Shown here piece by piece: positions 58,764 to 64,000 of a stretch of 64,000 nt of DNA. The notes under the pieces are model-generated. The model made no database searches. It saw nothing but the letters and a program-made list of their open reading frames with translations, and had not been told where the DNA came from. Within the stretch, counting starts at the first letter, position 1; every line of letters starts with the position of its first letter. The stretch lies in contig NC_063152.1 in assembly GCF_020921035.1 (NCBI RefSeq), positions 23,138,887 to 23,202,886 on the forward strand, given 5' to 3'. Source of the DNA: Rhodamnia argentea (Eukaryota; Streptophyta; Magnoliopsida; Myrtales; Myrtaceae). The position numbers and the translations under genes were made by a program.

Positions 58764-59558
58764 TCACTTTCCGGGGACAAAGTTGGTGGCGTAGGCCCAA
58801 GCGTTGTTGTTCACCGGGTCGGCGAGGTGGTCGGCGAGGTTCTCCAACGGCCCCTTTCCGGTCACGATGGCCTGCACGTAGAACCCGAACATGGAGAACA
58901 TGGCCAGCCTCCCGTTCTTGATCTCCTTCACCTTGAGCTCCGCGAAGGCCTCGGGGTCGTCCGCGAGGCCCAGCGGGTCGAAGCTCCCCCCGGGGTAGAG
59001 CGGGTCGGTGACCTCGCCGAGGGGCCCGCCGGCGACGCGGTAGCCCTCGATGGCCCCCATCAGGATGACCTGGCAGGCCCATATGGCGAGGATGCTCTGG
59101 GCGTGGATCAGGCTGGGGTTGCCCAGGTAGTTGAGGCCGCCCTCGCTGAAGATCTGGGCCCCGGCCTTGAACCAGATGGCCTCGCCGAACTGGACGCCGT
59201 TGCGGGCCAGGAGCTCCGGGAAGACGCACCCGAGGGCCCCGAGCATGGCCCACCTGGCGTGGATCACCTCGAGCTCGCGGTTCTTGGCGAAGGTCTCGGG
59301 GTCGGCCGAGAGCCCGGCGGTGTCCCAGCCGTAGTCGCCGGGGAACTCGCCGGTGAGGTAGGAGGGGGGGTCGCCGGAGAAGGGGCCGAGGTACTTGACG
59401 CGGTCAGGGCCGTACCACGGGCTCCCGGAGGGGCCGGGCCTGAAGGTCTTCCTCATGGAGACCCTCCCGTTGCCGAAGAGCTCGGGGGCCGACGGGGAGA
59501 GCTTCACGGCCCGGCCGGCGAGGGAAGGGGAGGAGAGAGCCATGGTGGAGGCTGCCAT
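58764..59558 (-). CDS. Light-harvesting chlorophyll a/b protein of photosystem II, LHCB1 type
   Basis: Intronless, 264 residues, nuclear-coded, a thylakoid antenna protein of LHCII. Residues 1-35 are a Ser/Ala-rich transit peptide. The mature N-terminus RKT (36-38) carries the Thr phosphorylated in state transitions. WYGPDR (48-53) is the trimer motif. Chlorophyll-ligand regions are all present: [11 protein letters not shown], the Gln in [29 protein letters not shown] and NLADHLADP. It ends [15 protein letters not shown]. The stretch between RKT and WYG is shorter than in most LHCB1 proteins and lacks their usual Lys residues. The coding DNA is very GC-rich compared with the neighbourhood. 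Confidence 0.96.
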   Translation of the reverse strand: MAASTMALSSPSLAGRAVKLSPSAPELFGNGRVSMRKTFRPGPSGSPWYGPDRVKYLGPFSGDPPSYLTGEFPGDYGWDTAGLSADPETFAKNRELEVIHARWAMLGALGCVFPELLARNGVQFGEAIWFKAGAQIFSEGGLNYLGNPSLIHAQSILAIWACQVILMGAIEGYRVAGGPLGEVTDPLYPGGSFDPLGLADDPEAFAELKVKEIKNGRLAMFSMFGFYVQAIVTGKGPLENLADHLADPVNNNAWAYATNFVPGK

Positions 59559-59633
59559 TTTCGCTTCGAATGCAAGGACTTTGGTGAAGTGAGGAAGGCG
59601 AGAATGATACGAATTTGGTTAAGTTTGGTGGAA

Positions 59634-59699
59634 TATAAATACAGGGGCTGGAGTGATACGAGCCTTATCTTGTGATATCTCTATCTCGCATTTGATTGG
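59634..59699 (-). promoter_or_regulatory. CAB-type promoter: CCAAT, three GATA boxes, TATA
   Basis: On the gene strand, in order: CCAAT (59699-59695), GATA at 59685-59682, 59679-59676 and 59669-59666 (the last as the I-box GATAAG), and a TATA box TATTTATA at 59641-59634, 76 bases before the start codon. The spacing of GATA repeats between CCAAT and TATA is the known pattern of light-regulated CAB promoters. Confidence 0.85.
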
Positions 59700-59815
59700 G
59701 TGTCCAAGATTCCATCCTTGGCTTTGCTACGTATCCTACGTGGCTCGCCCTACTCCACCAGTTCGTGCAGTTGATGTCGGCTTTGATAGATTTTTTCGAG
59801 TCTCTTTGATGACTC

Positions 59816-59823
59816 CACGTGGT
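59816..59823. promoter_or_regulatory. G-box upstream of LHCB
   Basis: CCACGTGG, a bZIP/bHLH-binding G-box, about 260 bases before the LHCB start codon; a second CACGTGG-like TACGTGGC is at about 59737. Confidence 0.6.
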
Positions 59824-59849
59824 GTTAGGAAAATTAAAAAAAAATTATA

Positions 59850-62240
59850 AATCTATTATAATTCTATCACTCCAATTTTAAATTTTTTTTCATTAATTTT
59901 ATCTTAAATCTTCTACATTTACGGTATTTTTAGTTCATCTGATTAATTTTAACCAAAAAACGCTGACATGGAATCGGTCATCTTAAGTGACGCGGCTGAC
60001 AAAAATGTCGAAAATTTTATTTTTTTTAGTTTTCTATGTTGTTTTTTTTGTTAAAATTAAAATATTTTAAATATTAGTCATGTCGAAGCTCACGACACCA
60101 TATAGAATGGATGATGTCTATGTCAATAATTTTCAATCAAAATTAACAAGATGGACTCAATTGGCATATAAGATTTACGACTCAATTGATCAAAAATATA
60201 TATAATTAAATTGTCATAAATATAATAATGTTTTATATATATATATTTATTTATTTGTGATGCTGTGATTGATTGGTCTGAAGTTGTGCTAAGACCCTTT
60301 ACAGAGGACCTTAATGGCTCATCATTATCCATCCGTCATATATTTGTTTGGAGCTTTTTCTTCACTCTCCACGTGGCTGCTGCATAGCGGATGTGTTCTT
60401 GAAAAGATTAATCTCCTTAAAATTTATCAGTTCACGGGCAGCAACTCGTGCCGTCTTATTTGCACGATATATTTGTGTCATCCCATGTCATCATGAAAAT
60501 ATATCAACATGATTAGGAAACTTTTATGATTAAAAGCGGCAAGAAAATGTGTCAATTCATGCTAATTTAAGTTAAGTTGTGTTGTGTCCAATGGCACGAA
60601 AACGTTTATGCTGTGTTTTCATTTCATGTCGGAAATCATCGCTCACAAATCTGCTCGCGGAAAAGTCGGGGCATCTCTTGGCTATGCATTTTTGTAGTTC
60701 ATTTTAAAGTAGACAACTGCTACAGAGAAAGACAATCTCATCCTCTGATTTGTACACATTTTGCATTCTCTTCTAAAAGCAGACTGAGATTGAAAAACTG
60801 GTGCTAGAAATTGTAAGATTTCCCTGACCAGTTAAGCTTGGTCATCGAAAGCGTCTTCACTTGTTAATAAGATTAATACCATGTAAAAGAAATAAAATAA
60901 TAAAAAGACACTTTAGTAATTCTCGTCAAGTTAATCGAAAAGAATCCGATGCACTAATTTGATAGCTTAAATGTACTTCTTAATAATTTTAAGATTTAAT
61001 CGTACTTTTGTAACGAAGATTAAGGGTTTCGACGCACTTTATTTCACTAATAATGGATGCAAAGCTTATCTTCCTATTTCGGGGATCGGACCAAGTCCTC
61101 GGATAGGACAATGAGATAGGGCTATCCAACAACACGTGGTGTCCTCCAATGTCAGCATAGGTGGGAGATTCTTGGTGAGATGATAGTGGCTGTGAGGTTG
61201 CCAAGTAGACCCAGAAAATGCGAATCCAAGGTTAAAGACCTTTCAGATATAACAATCCTCTTTTCGAATATTATCATATTAAACAAACAATATCTTTTAT
61301 TTTTATAAGATCATAGGTTTATTTTTTTTCCAAATATATTAGTTATTACTTATGTTATAAGTATTCTGTCCATGGTCGAATGTGTGAATTAATAATTTTA
61401 TCATATAACTAATGTACTGCAATTTTAAAATTCGAATCTTTTCAGACTAGTGAACAACCTTTCTAAAAGAAATGTAAGTGCTGGAACGTTTTTTGTTCAT
61501 ATATGTGTACATAAATCTTCTAGTTATGTCAAAAAGATTCATTATCTTAACAAAAGTTTTCATTTTTGTCGGCAGTAGTATGTTCTATTTATATCTTAGT
61601 TTCCTCGCATGCGCTACATGCATCTTATTGGGCATAAATGTGGATGGTTTCTTTTACGCTAAAATAGGGATAGAAATACGAATTTCAAAGGTCGATTATG
61701 GCGAACATACCTATTGGATATTTGTTAGGTAGATATTCATGGATATTGGAGTAATTTTCTTTTCAATCTTCAATATTGAGAATAACATATTTTTGTCAAG
61801 GAAATGATTCCCTATCGTCAAGGATGGTACAATTTTAACCGTAAATCCATACATCATCATTGCGTGTTTTACATAAAGTACTCGGCGATTGAGAGATAGT
61901 GTGGTAAAAAAATAATTGATCGATTGTCAGGCTAGCAGCTTCCTCTTTATTATTTAAAAAGGATACCAAACTTGAAAGTTGGCTTCGTCCATAGTATAGG
62001 CTAAAGTTTACCCGTTTTTTCATATTATCATTGGACAAAAAGCTCGCATTAAAAGGGTGGAACATGCATGAAATTGTAACTAAGGCTTTGTTTATTTCCA
62101 GGAGAATAAATATTTTGACAAATATTTCCTAAAAATACTAACTTGTATCGCTTGAAATATATTCGATAAAAAATATACCGTTCTTAACAGCAATTTATAT
62201 CTAAATATTTTTATGGGCAATAAAAATATTTTTATTTCGA
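59850..62240. other. Repeat-bearing intergenic region
   Basis: Position 59850-60200 resembles the MITE-like family of 6962. Position 61801-61945 is the relative of the repeat at 15405-15555. No supported gene; ORFs lack motifs. Confidence 0.45.
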
Positions 62241-64000
62241 TGGACATGTCAAGTGATTTTGATTAAAAAAAAAAAAAACCGACCCGACCTAGCTCGAAGA
62301 GGGTTCGGGCCCGGTCGAGCTTTGGCACTATTCGGTTTCGAGCAAGGTTGGGCCCGGCCTCTTGATGGTAAGTTGACCCTTGGTGCACAGTTGCCTGTGG
62401 CCCTCGCTTGCTATCAACAAAGGTTGCGGACCTCGCCCGGCTATCTCACCGGCGGTGGAGGTGCCACCTCTATCTCCCGCTCCCTAGCGTCTCCCCTTCC
62501 TCATGTGTCTTTTTTTTTTTTTTTTCAGTTTGTAAAGACATTTGAATATTTTTGTTTTGAGTTTCTTGATGTGGTCGTGCACACGTAGATAGGGGTGTCA
62601 ATTTTTGCAAAGGGGCTGAACATTCGTGCAGTCACATCTACAGAGAACGTATACAAAGGATACACGTTAACATGTATAAGGGATACACGTTTCACAACTC
62701 AAACCTTTTGTTGCATTTGTAAAGTCGAAAATATAGGGAGGGAAGAAAGCCGAGGCTATCAAAAGAAAAAAAAGGAAGAAAAAAAAAAGAAAATTAAAAA
62801 TATATATTATTAAGAATTGTTCACGCCGGTTACAAGACATTGTGCAAGGCACGAGTCAACCCAGCAAGAAGCGAAGCTTTCCCTCCGCGACTCTAGGTGC
62901 GGGAGGCCGCTATATTTGCCTACCTAATAGTCGCCGGCCGAAGATGATATGGGGTCTATCTTCCCTAGCCAAAGGCCTTTAAGTTTCCTCCATTTATTTT
63001 TTTTTCTGGAGGGACGGATTATGGAGAGAACTTACGAGAAGATCTTTCCACCATATCGGGAAATTCCTTTCCCTATATCCTCTCGGGACCTACTCAAGTC
63101 CAAATGGTCACATCTACAAAGAACATATATAAGGGATATACGTTTCACAACTCAAACCTTCGGTTGTATTTATAAAGTCGAAAATATACAAGGGAAAAAA
63201 GCTAAAACTATCCGCAAGTCAAAGGTAGTATCATGTCGGCTCTGAAAAGGCAAAAAAAAAAAAAAGAAGAAAAAAAAATATAAAAATATATTAGTAAAAA
63301 TTATCTACGTTAGTGTCGGTCACACTACATAGGATGTTCAGTGTCTATATGGATTGAATTGGCACAAATATAAAATATTTAGGATTCAATCAACAAAAAA
63401 AAGTTATAAGACGAAATTGACAAAATTGTAATAGATATAAGACTTTTGTGGTGATTTTCCCTAACATGGGAGCCTTAAAACCCAGGCAACACATATCACA
63501 CATGCAGTGGACCTCACAAGTTCATGCGTGCGTCTATGCGGTTATGATATCACTAAAGCTCAACTTGTTTCATGGAAAATAAATCGTTTAGAAAATATTT
63601 TATTCAAAAAATAATCTCTTATATCACTTGAAGTAATTAATCAAGTGAAAAAAAAAATCATCATTGACAACAATTTCTTTCTAAAAATTTTCGCGGATGA
63701 TGAAAATATTTCTATTCATTCAAGTTTTGTAAGCGATACAAGCCATTGTTTTTTTAAGAAAATATTTTTCAAATAATTTATTTTTCGCGAAATAAATGGA
63801 TTCATCCTACATTGAGTTTTAAGAAACTGCAACATGGCCCGTTAAGAGATGAAAGGCCCATTTTCAGCCCAAAAAAAGAAAAAAGTTTTCGACATTGCGT
63901 TCGTCCAATTGGGCCTTCTCATGCAAAAGCCTTTTAAGCTGCGCGAGACGAGACCTCTATACATTTTCTTAATAATGTCGAGATCGCATCCCCAGCTTGC
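62241..64000. other. Terminal intergenic region with a direct repeat
   Basis: Position 62630-62820 and 63100-63300 are diverged direct copies: both have AAGGGATAYACGTTTCACAA, AAAGTCGAAAATATA and an A-rich end. Position 63355-63470 resembles one end of the 6962 MITE-like family. Position 62270-62500 is GC-rich and non-coding. No gene. Confidence 0.5.

Noticed and set aside
58827-59675. 282-codon plus-strand ORF opposite LHCB
   Set aside because: Antisense shadow of the GC-rich LHCB gene; composition is Gly/Glu/Val-rich and repetitive.

Overview
This is plant nuclear DNA from a dicot, most likely a woody rosid. The genes are split by GT-AG introns, and they include a plastid light-harvesting protein, a TIR-NBS-LRR resistance gene, a CHX cation/H+ antiporter and type I MADS genes. 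Intergenic DNA is AT-rich and full of small transposons. Tandem type I MADS genes and a TNL gene would suit a Myrtaceae tree such as Eucalyptus, but that is inference only.

Layout. Position 1-1815 (minus): the 5' half of a plastid NAD(P)-binding Rossmann protein like Arabidopsis At2g34460, plus an unassigned exon at the window edge. 2596-5612: a hAT transposon with a decayed transposase. 6.9-8.0 kb: a MITE-like element and a 74-bp hAT relic. 8390-13848 (minus): a complete 16-exon MCM3 gene with two E2F sites upstream. 16203-19331 (plus): a complete three-exon CHX15-like antiporter. 20.6-26.5 kb: a rearranged block with an intact type I MADS gene, two broken MADS copies and scattered ALG14 fragments. 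29821-35836 (plus): a complete seven-exon TAD2 tRNA adenosine deaminase with a SINE in intron 1. 37461-37928: a Tourist-like MITE with a long perfect palindrome. 38694-44430 (plus): a complete five-exon TNL gene, followed by a broken partial copy of TAD2. 45874-48637: a second hAT copy. 49292-49882: the second intact MADS gene. 51092-53699 (minus): an ALG14 gene that looks damaged. 57346-57618: a short hAT derivative. 58764-59558 (minus): an intronless LHCB1-type gene with a classic CAB promoter. The rest is gene-poor and repeat-bearing.

The genes do not form a pathway; they are ordinary neighbours. MCM3 (DNA replication), TAD2 (tRNA wobble editing) and ALG14 (N-glycan assembly) are housekeeping genes. 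CHX, TNL, MADS and LHCB serve ion transport, immunity, reproductive transcription and photosynthesis.

The main structural story is duplication and transposition. The ALG14-MADS unit exists twice, once in shuffled order. A partial TAD2 copy on the far side of the TNL suggests an old TAD2-TNL tandem duplication. Four related hAT elements have recognisable 8-bp target duplications, and three retroposons have long target duplications. I found no clear evidence of an undescribed biological system. Exon joins were made by hand from splice signals and family knowledge, with no transcript or database check.
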